Source: CAXMST01 sp963793415
GTDB lineage: Bacteria > Actinomycetota > Thermoleophilia > Solirubrobacterales > 70-9
Length of the DNA: 64,000 nucleotides
Reading direction: 5' to 3'
NCBI GenBank assembly: GCA_963793415.1
Contig: CAWCAC010000002.1
Coordinates: forward strand, 2,790,001 to 2,854,000
Shown here: positions 1-8,690 of the stretch, piece by piece
Position numbering within the stretch: the first letter of the stretch is position 1
Layout of the letters: each line of letters starts with the position of its first letter
Translations under genes and position numbers: made by a program
Notes under the pieces: generated by a model
Database searches by the model: none
Told to the model about the DNA's origin: nothing
Seen by the model: only the letters and a program-made list of their open reading frames with translations

Positions 1-2814
1 ATGCAGCGGGTCTGGCTCTGCCGCGCAGCAGCGCGCGAGGACAGAGAGCTGCGGCTGCTGGCCCGCTCGGCCCGCAGCGAGGGCTTCGCGCCGGCCCTCG
101 AGGGCCTGATCTCCGAGCTGCAGGCGTCCGGGCTCGACGCCGCGGCCTTCGCACAGCTCGTCGACGAGCTCGACGACGCCGGCGCCTACGAGACCGAGCT
201 CGTCTCGCTGTTCGGCGCCTACGAGCGGCGCCGTGAGCAACTCGGGCTCGGCGACGAGCACACCTTCGCGAGCGAGGCGACCGCGGCGCTGCGGAGCGAC
301 GCCGAGCGCTGGGAGCAGCGGCCCGTCCTCCTCTACGGGTTCGACGATCTCTCGCGGGAGCAGATCGAGCTGATCGGCGCGCTCGCGGCCGCCGCGCCCG
401 TGACTGCGGCGATCGCCTGGGAGCCGCGGGCGGCGCTCGACGCCCGCGGCGAGCTGCTCGGAGACCTGCGGGAGGAGCTGGGCGGGACGGTCGTCGCCGA
501 GCTCGAGCCGGACAGCTCTCACACCGACAGCGCCACCCTGTTCCACCTGGAGCGCAACCTGTTCGTGCCCGGCGCGGCCCCGGTAGCGCCTGACGGCGCC
601 CTCAGCATGCTCGTCTCCGCCGGCGAACGCGGCGAGGCCGAGCTGATCGGCCGCCGCATCGCCCGCCTGATCGCGGCGGGCACCGACCCCGACCGGATCG
701 CCGTCGCCGTCCGCAGCCCTGACCGTCAGGCGCCGCTGCTGGCCCGCGTCCTGGCCTCGCTCGGTGTCCCGGTCGCGGCCGAGGCACGCGTCCCCCTCGC
801 CCGGACCGCGACCGGATCGACCCTGCTGCGGATGCTGGCGCTGGCCGCGGGCTCGGCTGACGTCTCCGACCTGCTCGCCTTCCTCAGGGGCCCGGCGCGC
901 GCGGCGCCGTCCTCGGTCGACTGGTTCGAACGCGAGGTGGTCCGCGGCCGGGTCGAAGACGTCGAGGAGGCGATCCGGCTCTGGGAGGCGCGAGCCGAGC
1001 GAGAGATCTGGGGGCTGAGCGCGCTCCGCGACGGCCGCGCCGACGCCACCGCCCTCGCCTCGGTGATCTCCGAGCTCGCCTCCGACATCGCCGAGTACCC
1101 GCACCGGCGCAGCGGCATCGTCCCCGCCGGCAATGCCGCGCTCGAGCTGCGCGCCGCGGCCGAGGTCCGGCGGGCCTGCGCCGAGGCAGCCGAGCTCGGG
1201 CCCGACGCGCCGTCGGCGGCCGAGCTCGCCGAGCTGCTGAGGCTCGTCCGGGTGCCGCTCTGGCGCGGGCCGACCGAGGGCCGGGTCCGGATCCTCAGCC
1301 CCTACCGGCTGCGCGCTACGCGCGTCTTCGACCTGTTCGTCGCCGGCCTCACCGACGGCAGCTTCCCCGGTCCGGGCGGAGCCGACCCGCTGCTCTCCGA
1401 CGAGCGCCGGCGCGAGCTCGCGATCAGGGCCCGGCGCGACGCCGCCGCCGAGGAGCGCTACCTCTTCTACTCCTGCATCTCGCGCCCGGAGCGCAGCCTC
1501 CACCTGAGCTGGCCCGCGACCGACGAGTCGGGCGGCACGATCGCGCGCTCGCCGTTCGTCGACGAGGTCCGCGAGCTGCTCGATCCGCCCCCCGACCCCG
1601 AGCTCGCCGACGACCCTGTCGAGGCGGCGATCTCGCACGTCGCCGGGCTCGCCGATGTCGCCGTCGAGCCCGAGAGCGCGAGCTCGCCCCGCGACCTGAG
1701 GCGGGCGCTTGCAGTGCTGCCCGCCGCCGAGGCCGAGTCGCGGCTCGCCGCGCTCGAGATCGACGAGGGGGTAGCCGCCGAGGTCGGCGGCGGAGTCGCG
1801 GCCGCGCGGGCCCGGGCAAAGCGGGCGCGGGCGCCGGGCCCGCTCGACAACCCTTTCGTCCTCGCAAAGCTCGCCGAGCGCGAGCTGTTCGGCGCCTCGA
1901 CCCTGGAGCAGTACGACCTCTGCTCGTACATGTGGTTCGTCAACAACGAGCTACGGCCGACCCGGATCGAGCCCGACCCCGAGCCGCTCGAGACCGGCGG
2001 CATCATCCACTCGGCCCTGGAGGCGCTGTACCGCGACCCGCCCGCCGGGCGGCGGCCGACGCCCGAGACGCTCGGCGCCTGGAGCGAACTCGGCCGCCGC
2101 CGGCTCCGCGAGGCCGCACAGGAACGCGCCTGGGACCCCGGCTCCGCCGACGCCCGGATCAACCTGCACCGACTCGACGCGGTGCTCGAGCGCTTCCTCC
2201 ACCGCGACGCCGAGACCGGCGGGCCGATGGAGCCGCGCGCGGACCTGCTCGAAGCCGCGTTCGGGCCGGGCGAAGACGATGCCTTCGAAGCGGTCCCGAT
2301 CGGCACCTTCCTCCTGCACGGGCGGATCGACCGCGTCGACGTCTCCGCCGACGGCAAGGCCCTGATCCGCGACTACAAGCTGAGCAAGAAGGCGACAGCG
2401 GCGGCAGCGCTGATCAGAGAGGGCAAGCTGCAGCTGCCGCTCTACATGGAGGCCGTCAAAGCGATGGGCCTGGAGCCGATCGGCGGCGTCTATCACCCGC
2501 TCGCCGGGCTCAAGGAGCGCGAGGACCGGCCCCGCGGGATGCTCGCTGCCGAGCACAAGGACTCGCTGATCCCCGGCAACACCGACGCAGCGGTGCGCAA
2601 CGACTTCCTCAACGACGACGAGTTCGAGGCGAAGATCGCCGAGGCGGTCGAGAAGGCGCAGGGAATCGTCGACGGGATCAGGGCCGGAGCGATCGCGCGC
2701 AACCCGCGCGAGGGCAGCTGCCCGACCTGGTGCAAGCTCGCCTCCGTCTGCCGGATGGAGCGCGGCATCGTCGACCCCGACGAGGACGAGGAAGAGGAAG
2801 GCGCGGCGGCGTGA
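1..2814 (+). CDS. AddB-like PD-(D/E)XK nuclease subunit, 5' end beyond the window
   Basis: Recombinational-repair exonuclease subunit of the AddB/RecB-nuclease type, expected to work with the next gene on double-strand DNA ends. The frame is open from base 1, so the true start probably lies upstream; 937 residues are visible. The middle region has degenerate UvrD-like helicase character without a Walker A motif in what is visible. The C-terminal nuclease has GRIDRVD (about 775-781) and RDYKLSKK (about 789-796), matching the D...DYK core. A Cys near 641 plus CPTWCKLASVC near 907-917 resembles the Fe-S staple of AddB/RecB-family nucleases, though the first spacing here is CX3C rather than CX2C. 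The stop overlaps the next start by 4 bp (GTGA), so the pair is translationally coupled. AdnA-type is the alternative name. Confidence 0.85.
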   Translation: MQRVWLCRAAAREDRELRLLARSARSEGFAPALEGLISELQASGLDAAAFAQLVDELDDAGAYETELVSLFGAYERRREQLGLGDEHTFASEATAALRSDAERWEQRPVLLYGFDDLSREQIELIGALAAAAPVTAAIAWEPRAALDARGELLGDLREELGGTVVAELEPDSSHTDSATLFHLERNLFVPGAAPVAPDGALSMLVSAGERGEAELIGRRIARLIAAGTDPDRIAVAVRSPDRQAPLLARVLASLGVPVAAEARVPLARTATGSTLLRMLALAAGSADVSDLLAFLRGPARAAPSSVDWFEREVVRGRVEDVEEAIRLWEARAEREIWGLSALRDGRADATALASVISELASDIAEYPHRRSGIVPAGNAALELRAAAEVRRACAEAAELGPDAPSAAELAELLRLVRVPLWRGPTEGRVRILSPYRLRATRVFDLFVAGLTDGSFPGPGGADPLLSDERRRELAIRARRDAAAEERYLFYSCISRPERSLHLSWPATDESGGTIARSPFVDEVRELLDPPPDPELADDPVEAAISHVAGLADVAVEPESASSPRDLRRALAVLPAAEAESRLAALEIDEGVAAEVGGGVAAARARAKRARAPGPLDNPFVLAKLAERELFGASTLEQYDLCSYMWFVNNELRPTRIEPDPEPLETGGIIHSALEALYRDPPAGRRPTPETLGAWSELGRRRLREAAQERAWDPGSADARINLHRLDAVLERFLHRDAETGGPMEPRADLLEAAFGPGEDDAFEAVPIGTFLLHGRIDRVDVSADGKALIRDYKLSKKATAAAALIREGKLQLPLYMEAVKAMGLEPIGGVYHPLAGLKEREDRPRGMLAAEHKDSLIPGNTDAAVRNDFLNDDEFEAKIAEAVEKAQGIVDGIRAGAIARNPREGSCPTWCKLASVCRMERGIVDPDEDEEEEGAAA

Positions 2815-5800
2815 GCGACGGCTCCGAGCAGCTCAGCTTCGACGTCGGCGCGGTCGCGCCCGAGCCTGACGCCGGCGGCGCGGGTGACGACGCCGGCCGG
2901 CCCGAGCCGACCTCCGAACAGGCCGCGGCGATCGACGCGCGCAGCCGCGACATCTTCCTCGAGGCGGGCGCCGGCACGGGCAAGACCCGGGTGCTCGTCG
3001 ACCGCTACTGCGATGCGGTCGACCTCGACGGCGTCGAGCCCGATCGGATCCTCGCCTTCACCTTCACCGAGAAGGCGGCGGCGGAGATGCGGCGGCGGGT
3101 CCGAGTCGAGCTCGCCCGCCGCGCCCGCGAGGCGACCGATGAGGAGCGCCGGCTGCGCTTGCAGGCCGCCGCCCGGGCCGGCGAGGGCGCTCCGATCACA
3201 ACGATCCATGGGTTCTGCCGGCGCCTGCTCGCCGCCCATCCGGTCGCGGCCGGGCTCGACCCCGGGTTTCGCGTCCTCGACGCCGACGAGGCCTCGCGGC
3301 TCGCCTCCGTCGCCTTCGAGCAGGCGCTGGCCGAGCTCGCCGCCGCCGACGACGACGTTGCGGCGATCGCCGCCGCCTATCGAGGCCGCCGCCTGCGCGG
3401 TCTGATCCGCGCCGCCTACGACGACCTCCGCAATCACGGGCAGGCGATCCCCGACCTGCCGCCGCTCCAGATCACCGCCTTCGAGGGCAAGGACCGCGAG
3501 GAGACGCCGGCGACCGAGGAGGAGCTCGAGCTCGCGCAGTCGTCGTACGCGGCGATCCGCTCCCTGCTGCTCGCCTACGGGCGCCGCTACGCCGCAATCA
3601 AGGCGGAGCGCTCCGGAGTCGACTTCGACGACCTGCAGCTGCTCAGCCTCCAGCTGCTCTCCGGCTCCGACGCCGTCGCCAGGGCCCAGCGCGAGCGCTT
3701 CGACCACCTGCTCGTCGACGAATTCCAGGACACGAGCCCGCTGCAGATCGGGCTGATCACGGCTCTACGCGGTCCGCAGTGCCGGCTGTTCACGGTCGGC
3801 GACGAGTTTCAGTCGATCTACGCCTTCCGCGGCGCCGACCTCGAGAGCTTCCGCAGCGAGCGCCGCCGCGCCGCCGAACGGTCCTCGGTGCTCGCGCTCA
3901 GCGGCAGCTTCCGCTCGACGCCGCCGGTCGTCGCCGCGGTCAACGCGATCGGCGACGTGCTGCTCGACGACTTCAACCAGCTCCGCGTCGGCCGCCTGCC
4001 CGATCCCGAGGCCGCCGGCATCACGCCCGGCTCGGAGCCCGCGGTGGAGCTGCTGCTGACCAAGTACGAGGGTTGGCGCAAAGACGGCCCGGAGCTGCCC
4101 ACCGCCGCGGCCGAGAAGGGCGCCGAGCGCGTCGCCGAGGCCAGATTCTTGGCCGCGCGCCTGCGGCAGCTGGCCGACGAGGAGGGGATCGCCCGCGGCT
4201 CGATGGTGCTGCTGCTGCGCGCCTTCACCAACGTCGACGCCTACGCCGAGGCGCTCGACCTCGCCGGCCTCGACCCCTACGTCGTCGGCGGCCGCGGCTA
4301 CTGGTCCTCCCAGCAGGTCGACGACGCGCTGCACCTGCTCGCCTGCGTCGCCAACCCGCTCGACGACGAGGCGGTGTTCGGGGCGCTCGCATCCCCCGCG
4401 GCCGCGGTCTCCCCGGATGCGCTGTGGTTGCTGCGTCGAGCCGCCGGGCGGGGTCGCCACGTATGGCCGACGATGCGGGCGATGGTCGCCGGGTCCGGGG
4501 TGGAGGACCGCGATCGGCCGCCGGCTGACCCCGGGGCGGAGGAGGCGCTCGCCGCGCTCGACCCCGGCGACCGCGCGGCGATCGAGTCCTTCTCGCGGGC
4601 GCTGGCGGAGCTCCGCTCCGGGGCTGCGCAGATGCCCCTCGACGCGCTCGTCGAGGGAACGCTGGAGGCCTTCGACTACGACCTCGCCGCACTCTCGATG
4701 CGCGACGGGCGACGGCGCGGCGCCAACCTGCTCAAGCTCGTCCGGATGGCGGCCGAGTACGAGTCGCACGAGGGTCGCGACCTGCGCGGCTTCCTCGGAT
4801 GGGTGGCGGCCCGGGCGGCCCTCTCCGACCGCGAGGCCGAGGCGGCGACCGCGGCCGAGGACCACGACGGGATCACGATCATGACCGTGCACGCCGCCAA
4901 GGGCCTCGAGTTCGACTGCGTCGCCGTCGCCGACCTCGGCCGCGACCACACCGTCGGCGGCATGCAGCGCGACCTGCGGCTCTCGTTCGACCCCGAGGAC
5001 CCGGCGGGCGGCGATGGTGAGGACGCGGGCCCGCGGATCGGGCTGCGACTGGCGCGGGCCGGAGCCGGGACGCTGACGGTCGACGGCTACTCGTCGATCG
5101 CCGACGAGGGCGCGATCGCCGAGTCGCAGGAGACCGGCCGGCTCGTCTATGTCGCCGCCAGCCGCGCCCGCGAGCGCCTGCTGCTGAGCGGAATCTTCAA
5201 AGAGAAGGACGCCGACGGAGAGCGGCGGGAGCCGGCAGCGAGCCACTCGACGATCAAGCGCCTCTTGCCCGCCTGGGAAATCGTCGACGACGGCGAGACG
5301 GAGACGACCGAGGTCGAGCTGCCGGCGCCGGAGCCGCGGGCGGAGCTCGCGGATGCCGGCTTCGAGCCCGGCCGGGTCCGGGTCACGTTCAACCGGGCTG
5401 CCGGCCCGGGCGCCGCGGGTCTCGCCTACGACATGCGGATGCCGGCGCCGCCACCGGGGCCGGCACCCGGTGGGACGCCGCCATTGACCGTGCTGGCCGA
5501 GCGCGGCGCCAGCGCCGCCCGCAGCCTCTCCTACGCCGCCCTGGCCGAGTACAGCCGCTGCGGATACCGCTTCCTGACCGAGCAGGTGCTGGCGCTCGGC
5601 GCGCAGGGCACGGCGTCCGCCCCGGGCACTCCGGCCGGAGCTCAGGACGAGGGCCGCGCCCGGCTCGGCTTCGGACGCGCCGTGCACGAGCTGCTCGAGG
5701 CGAGCGCGCTCGCCGGCTGGCGTGGTCCCGGCGAGGCCGCCGTGACCGCGGCCCTGGTCCGGCAGGGCGCCGATCCGGGGCGGGCCGGCGAGGCAGGCGG

Positions 5801-6353
5801 GCTGCTCGAGCAATGGCTGGCATCGAGCTTTCTGGCCGGCCTGCGAGGCGCCGGCGCGACGCTCCGACCCGAGCTCGGCTTCCGCCTCGATCTCGGCGGC
5901 GGCACGCTGCTGCGCGGCACGATCGACCTGCTCGCCGAGGACGACGAGGGCCTCCCGACGGTGGTCGACTACAAGACCGACAGATCACTGCCCGAGGGAG
6001 GGTCGCTGCCCGAGGCGTACGCGATCCAGCGCGACCTCTACGCCTGCGCGATCGCCGACGCTCGCGGAGCGGCGACCGTCCGCACGGCCTACGTCTTCCT
6101 GCGGTCGCCCGACGAGCCGATCGTCGAGACCCTCGACACCGATGCGATCGACGCCGGCCGCGAAAGGATCGCCGGCATCGTCGAGCGGATCCGCGAGCGC
6201 GACTTCGCCCCGACCTCGCGACCCCACCGGGCCCTCTGCCACGACTGCCCAGCCCGCCTGCGACTCTGCCCGCACCCACCCGAGGTGACAGGCTCCGAGC
6301 GCGCCGAGGAAGTCCCGGCTGCCGCGTCCCTGCGTCAGGGCCCGACGGGATGA
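2811..6353 (+). CDS. AddA-like UvrD-family helicase-nuclease
   Basis: ATP-dependent 3'-5' DNA helicase with a C-terminal RecB-type nuclease, the motor partner of the preceding subunit in end resection. I chose the GTG at 2811, inside the preceding stop, because the open frame further upstream is only the Arg/Pro-rich shadow of the nuclease gene. That gives 1180 residues. Helicase motifs are complete: GAGTGKT near 53-59, motif II LLVDEFQDTS near 300, motif III GDEFQSIYAFRGAD, motif V TVHAAKGLEFD near 691, motif VI VYVAASRARERL. The nuclease core is GTIDLL...VVDYKTD near 1050. A Cys in YSRCGYRF near 915 and CHDCPARLRLC near 1142 suggest an Fe-S cluster here as well. The stop overlaps the next ATG (ATGA). 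Confidence 0.9.
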   Translation: MSDGSEQLSFDVGAVAPEPDAGGAGDDAGRPEPTSEQAAAIDARSRDIFLEAGAGTGKTRVLVDRYCDAVDLDGVEPDRILAFTFTEKAAAEMRRRVRVELARRAREATDEERRLRLQAAARAGEGAPITTIHGFCRRLLAAHPVAAGLDPGFRVLDADEASRLASVAFEQALAELAAADDDVAAIAAAYRGRRLRGLIRAAYDDLRNHGQAIPDLPPLQITAFEGKDREETPATEEELELAQSSYAAIRSLLLAYGRRYAAIKAERSGVDFDDLQLLSLQLLSGSDAVARAQRERFDHLLVDEFQDTSPLQIGLITALRGPQCRLFTVGDEFQSIYAFRGADLESFRSERRRAAERSSVLALSGSFRSTPPVVAAVNAIGDVLLDDFNQLRVGRLPDPEAAGITPGSEPAVELLLTKYEGWRKDGPELPTAAAEKGAERVAEARFLAARLRQLADEEGIARGSMVLLLRAFTNVDAYAEALDLAGLDPYVVGGRGYWSSQQVDDALHLLACVANPLDDEAVFGALASPAAAVSPDALWLLRRAAGRGRHVWPTMRAMVAGSGVEDRDRPPADPGAEEALAALDPGDRAAIESFSRALAELRSGAAQMPLDALVEGTLEAFDYDLAALSMRDGRRRGANLLKLVRMAAEYESHEGRDLRGFLGWVAARAALSDREAEAATAAEDHDGITIMTVHAAKGLEFDCVAVADLGRDHTVGGMQRDLRLSFDPEDPAGGDGEDAGPRIGLRLARAGAGTLTVDGYSSIADEGAIAESQETGRLVYVAASRARERLLLSGIFKEKDADGERREPAASHSTIKRLLPAWEIVDDGETETTEVELPAPEPRAELADAGFEPGRVRVTFNRAAGPGAAGLAYDMRMPAPPPGPAPGGTPPLTVLAERGASAARSLSYAALAEYSRCGYRFLTEQVLALGAQGTASAPGTPAGAQDEGRARLGFGRAVHELLEASALAGWRGPGEAAVTAALVRQGADPGRAGEAGGLLEQWLASSFLAGLRGAGATLRPELGFRLDLGGGTLLRGTIDLLAEDDEGLPTVVDYKTDRSLPEGGSLPEAYAIQRDLYACAIADARGAATVRTAYVFLRSPDEPIVETLDTDAIDAGRERIAGIVERIRERDFAPTSRPHRALCHDCPARLRLCPHPPEVTGSERAEEVPAAASLRQGPTG

Positions 6354-6958
6354 GCCCGGCCGCGCCGCGCCGAGGCGTCGCGCTTGCCCTGTTTGCGTAC
6401 GGCTCGCTGGTCGACCGGGCCAGCGCCGAGTACACGCTCGGCCGCCCGCTCGGCGGGATCCGGCGCGCGCGACTCGCGGGCTGGCGGCGCCGCTTCTCGC
6501 AGGCGCGCGACAATCTCGCCTCCGAGAAGACCTTTGGGACAGCGGACGGAGAGACGCCGAAGTGGGTCCTCGGCCTCAACGTCGAGCCCGGAGCGACTCC
6601 CGCCGAGGCGCCGAACGGGGTTCTGATCGAGGTCACCGCGAGTGACCTCGTCGCCCTCGATCGGCGCGAGCTCCGCTACGACCGCGTCGACGTCGGCGCG
6701 GCGGTGAGCGGCGGCGGTGAGGGCTTCGCGGCGGGCGTCTTCACCTACGTGGCAAAGTCGCAGAACCTGGCGGTCGAGCCGCCCCCCGGTTCGGTCATCC
6801 TCGGTTCCTACGCGCGCACCGTCGAGGCAGCGTTCGAGGGGCTCTCCCCGGCCGAGGGCGAGCTCTACCGGGCGACGACGCTGCCGTATCCGGCACCGGT
6901 CGTCGACGGGGTCCTCGTCGCCGACCGGATTCCGCCCGGGAATCCACGCGCCTGGTGA
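6350..6958 (+). CDS. gamma-glutamylcyclotransferase-fold protein
   Basis: Small 202-residue protein with the N-terminal LFAYGSL motif that forms the substrate-binding loop of the gamma-glutamylcyclotransferase (GGCT/AIG2) fold. The fold often cleaves gamma-glutamyl or related amides, but substrates vary and none can be assigned here. The ATG at 6350 overlaps the helicase stop as ATGA, so it is probably the third gene of that operon, although no functional link with DNA repair is evident. The C-terminal half is acidic and lacks membrane segments, which suggests a cytoplasmic protein. It ends shortly before the convergent HxlR-type gene. Confidence 0.7.
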   Translation: MSPAAPRRGVALALFAYGSLVDRASAEYTLGRPLGGIRRARLAGWRRRFSQARDNLASEKTFGTADGETPKWVLGLNVEPGATPAEAPNGVLIEVTASDLVALDRRELRYDRVDVGAAVSGGGEGFAAGVFTYVAKSQNLAVEPPPGSVILGSYARTVEAAFEGLSPAEGELYRATTLPYPAPVVDGVLVADRIPPGNPRAW

Positions 6959-6995
6959 GACCGCCCCTGGCGCCGCCCGACTGCGGCGCGCGCTC

Positions 6996-7388
6996 TCAGT
7001 GCTTGATCTCCGGGGTCGGCGCCTGCTCGCGGCGTCGCGCCCATTCCTCGAGCTCGCGGATTGCCGGCTCGAGCTCGAGGCCGACGGCGGTGAGCGAGTA
7101 GGAGACGCGGGCGGGTGGGCCTTCGTGGACGCAGCGGGCGACGAGACCCTCGGCCTCGAGCTCGCGCAGCCGCTGCGAGAGCAACCTGTCCGACATCTTC
7201 GGGACGGCCGAGCCGAGCTCGCTGAAGTAGAGCGGCCCGTCGAGAAGCGTGACCAGGATCGCGCCGACCCAGCGGCGGCCGATCAGCTCGACGGCAGCGT
7301 GGAAGCGGGGACAGACGGTGGGCGGCGGCGACGATGCCGCAGCTCCGACGCCCTCCCGTCCGGAGTTGTCCACCGAGGTGGAAGCCAC
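6996..7388 (-). CDS. HxlR-family winged-helix transcriptional regulator
   Basis: DNA-binding regulator of 130 residues. The core matches HxlR proteins: a Cys-Pro before the first helix (VCPRFHAAVELIGRRW), a helix-turn-helix around YFSELGSAVPKMSDRLLSQRL, and a wing (VSYSLTAVGLELEPAI). HxlR-family members such as HypR and YodB sense electrophiles or oxidants through the conserved N-terminal Cys, and that Cys (about residue 26) is present. The first 20 residues are low-complexity and a slightly later start is possible. Targets cannot be read from the context; the neighbours are a convergent GGCT-like gene and the MarP-like protease gene, whose 3' end lies about 64 bp upstream. Confidence 0.85.
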   Translation of the reverse strand: MASTSVDNSGREGVGAAASSPPPTVCPRFHAAVELIGRRWVGAILVTLLDGPLYFSELGSAVPKMSDRLLSQRLRELEAEGLVARCVHEGPPARVSYSLTAVGLELEPAIRELEEWARRREQAPTPEIKH

Positions 7389-7408
7389 TCTTCGAGGTTA
7401 GCGAAGCC

Positions 7409-7425
7409 CCTCGGCGGGCCCGAGG
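7409..7425. terminator. candidate hairpin downstream of the MarP-like gene
   Basis: A 6-bp inverted repeat, CCTCGG (7409-7414) and CCGAGG (7420-7425), with a 5-nt loop, lies between the 3' end of the protease gene and the HxlR start. No T-run follows, so this is only a plausible weak terminator. Confidence 0.3.
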
Positions 7426-7452
7426 TGCAGCCGCCCGCCTGAGCCGGATCGC

Positions 7453-8607
7453 TCATGCGCAGGGTCCCGTGTCGACCTCGCCATCGGACGCTCCGATCGA
7501 GGCCAGCTTGTCACCGACGATCTCGTTCGGGACACCGAGCCCCTGCGGCGTCGAAGTGTCCAGCGTCGAGGCGAAGACCGTGGTCAGGACAGCCCCGTCG
7601 GCTCCGATCACGGGGCCGCCGGAGTTGCCGGAGACGACCTCGCCGCGGAACGAGGTCATCAGCCGCTCGATCGGCCCGACGCCGTAGGAGTCCTGGCTGG
7701 TCACGTTGCCCGTCGTCCCGAGCCGGGCCGCCGACGCCGAGAACTCGCCGGCGCCGGGGAACCCGATCACCGCGCCCGGCGTGCCGGGCCGCGGGTCGTC
7801 CGCGAGCTCGAGGGGCTCTGTCGCCAGACCGGGGACGCGCAGGATCGCGAGGTCGTCCCGGGGCCGATAGAGCACGGCGAACGCGTCGAGCGAGGCGCCG
7901 TCGCGGGTCTCGACCCGCGTGTCGTCCTCGCCGGCGATGACGTGAGCGTTGGTGACGACGAGCTCGTCCGCCGCCGTCCACCCCGAGCCGGAGACGTTGA
8001 GCCCGCAGGCCGAGCCGAGCACGTGAACCGCGCTCTGGGAGGCGGCCTGCAGCTCGGGCTCAGCGAGGATGCCCTTCTCGGGCGGCGCCACGTCGGCGGT
8101 GGGGCCTTTCAACGCCGGCGTCGGATCGATCCGGTTGAGCACGTTCAGCAGCGGCCCACTCGGCGGCACCGAGTCGTACATCGCCGCCAGGATCTGCGAG
8201 CGCTGGACGTCGTCGCGGTAACGCTTCATCGCCGGGGCGTTGAGGACGACGGCGCCGATCAGCCACGAGACCGAGAGCGCCAGCGCCGTCATCACGATCA
8301 CGCCACCGATCGCGTCGACGACATGGCGGGCGCCGCGGTCGATGAAGCGGTCGCGAAGGGCCTGACCGACGCCCTCGAGCAGGACCGCGAGTATGCCTCC
8401 AATCAGAAGGCCCCCGAGCAGGGCGGTGGCCGGCGCGTACGGGGACTCGGAGCCCTCCGGCAGCAGCAGCGGGCCGAGCCGGCTGCCGATCAGGGCGCCG
8501 GCGGCAAAGCCGGCCAGCGTCAGCACCCCGACGAGCAGCCCCTGGCGCCAGCCGAGCGGGATCAGCAGCACCGCGAAGGCGACGATCGCCCAGTCAATTG
8601 GCGTCAC
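7453..8607 (-). CDS. MarP-like membrane serine protease (CvpA domain plus trypsin-like domain)
   Basis: Membrane-anchored periplasmic serine protease of 384 residues. The N-terminal half is a CvpA/colicin V-type four-helix membrane domain (hydrophobic stretches near 5-20, 24-42, 62-80 and 100-122). The C-terminal half is a chymotrypsin-fold protease with a full triad: His222 in NAHVIAG, Asp251 in RDDLAILRV and Ser329 in SGNSGGPVI. Cys201 and Cys383 flank the domain, like the disulfide that regulates Mycobacterium tuberculosis MarP, which supports acid resistance by processing envelope enzymes. The start is GTG at 8607, 83 bp from the divergent penicillin-binding protein gene. A role in envelope stress is inference from the family. 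Confidence 0.9.
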   Translation of the reverse strand: MTPIDWAIVAFAVLLIPLGWRQGLLVGVLTLAGFAAGALIGSRLGPLLLPEGSESPYAPATALLGGLLIGGILAVLLEGVGQALRDRFIDRGARHVVDAIGGVIVMTALALSVSWLIGAVVLNAPAMKRYRDDVQRSQILAAMYDSVPPSGPLLNVLNRIDPTPALKGPTADVAPPEKGILAEPELQAASQSAVHVLGSACGLNVSGSGWTAADELVVTNAHVIAGEDDTRVETRDGASLDAFAVLYRPRDDLAILRVPGLATEPLELADDPRPGTPGAVIGFPGAGEFSASAARLGTTGNVTSQDSYGVGPIERLMTSFRGEVVSGNSGGPVIGADGAVLTTVFASTLDTSTPQGLGVPNEIVGDKLASIGASDGEVDTGPCA

Positions 8608-8690
8608 GGGTTACCCACTGCGCGCGGGCGGGTAAACGCGGATAGGCGTCGAAGTAGCCTTGTCAGTAGTCATGCGGTCAACGGCCTGCC

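Noticed and set aside
1932..2810. Long N-terminal extension of the AddA-like gene
   Set aside because: Arg/Pro-rich translation of another frame of the nuclease gene; the real start is the GTG at 2811 that overlaps the preceding stop.
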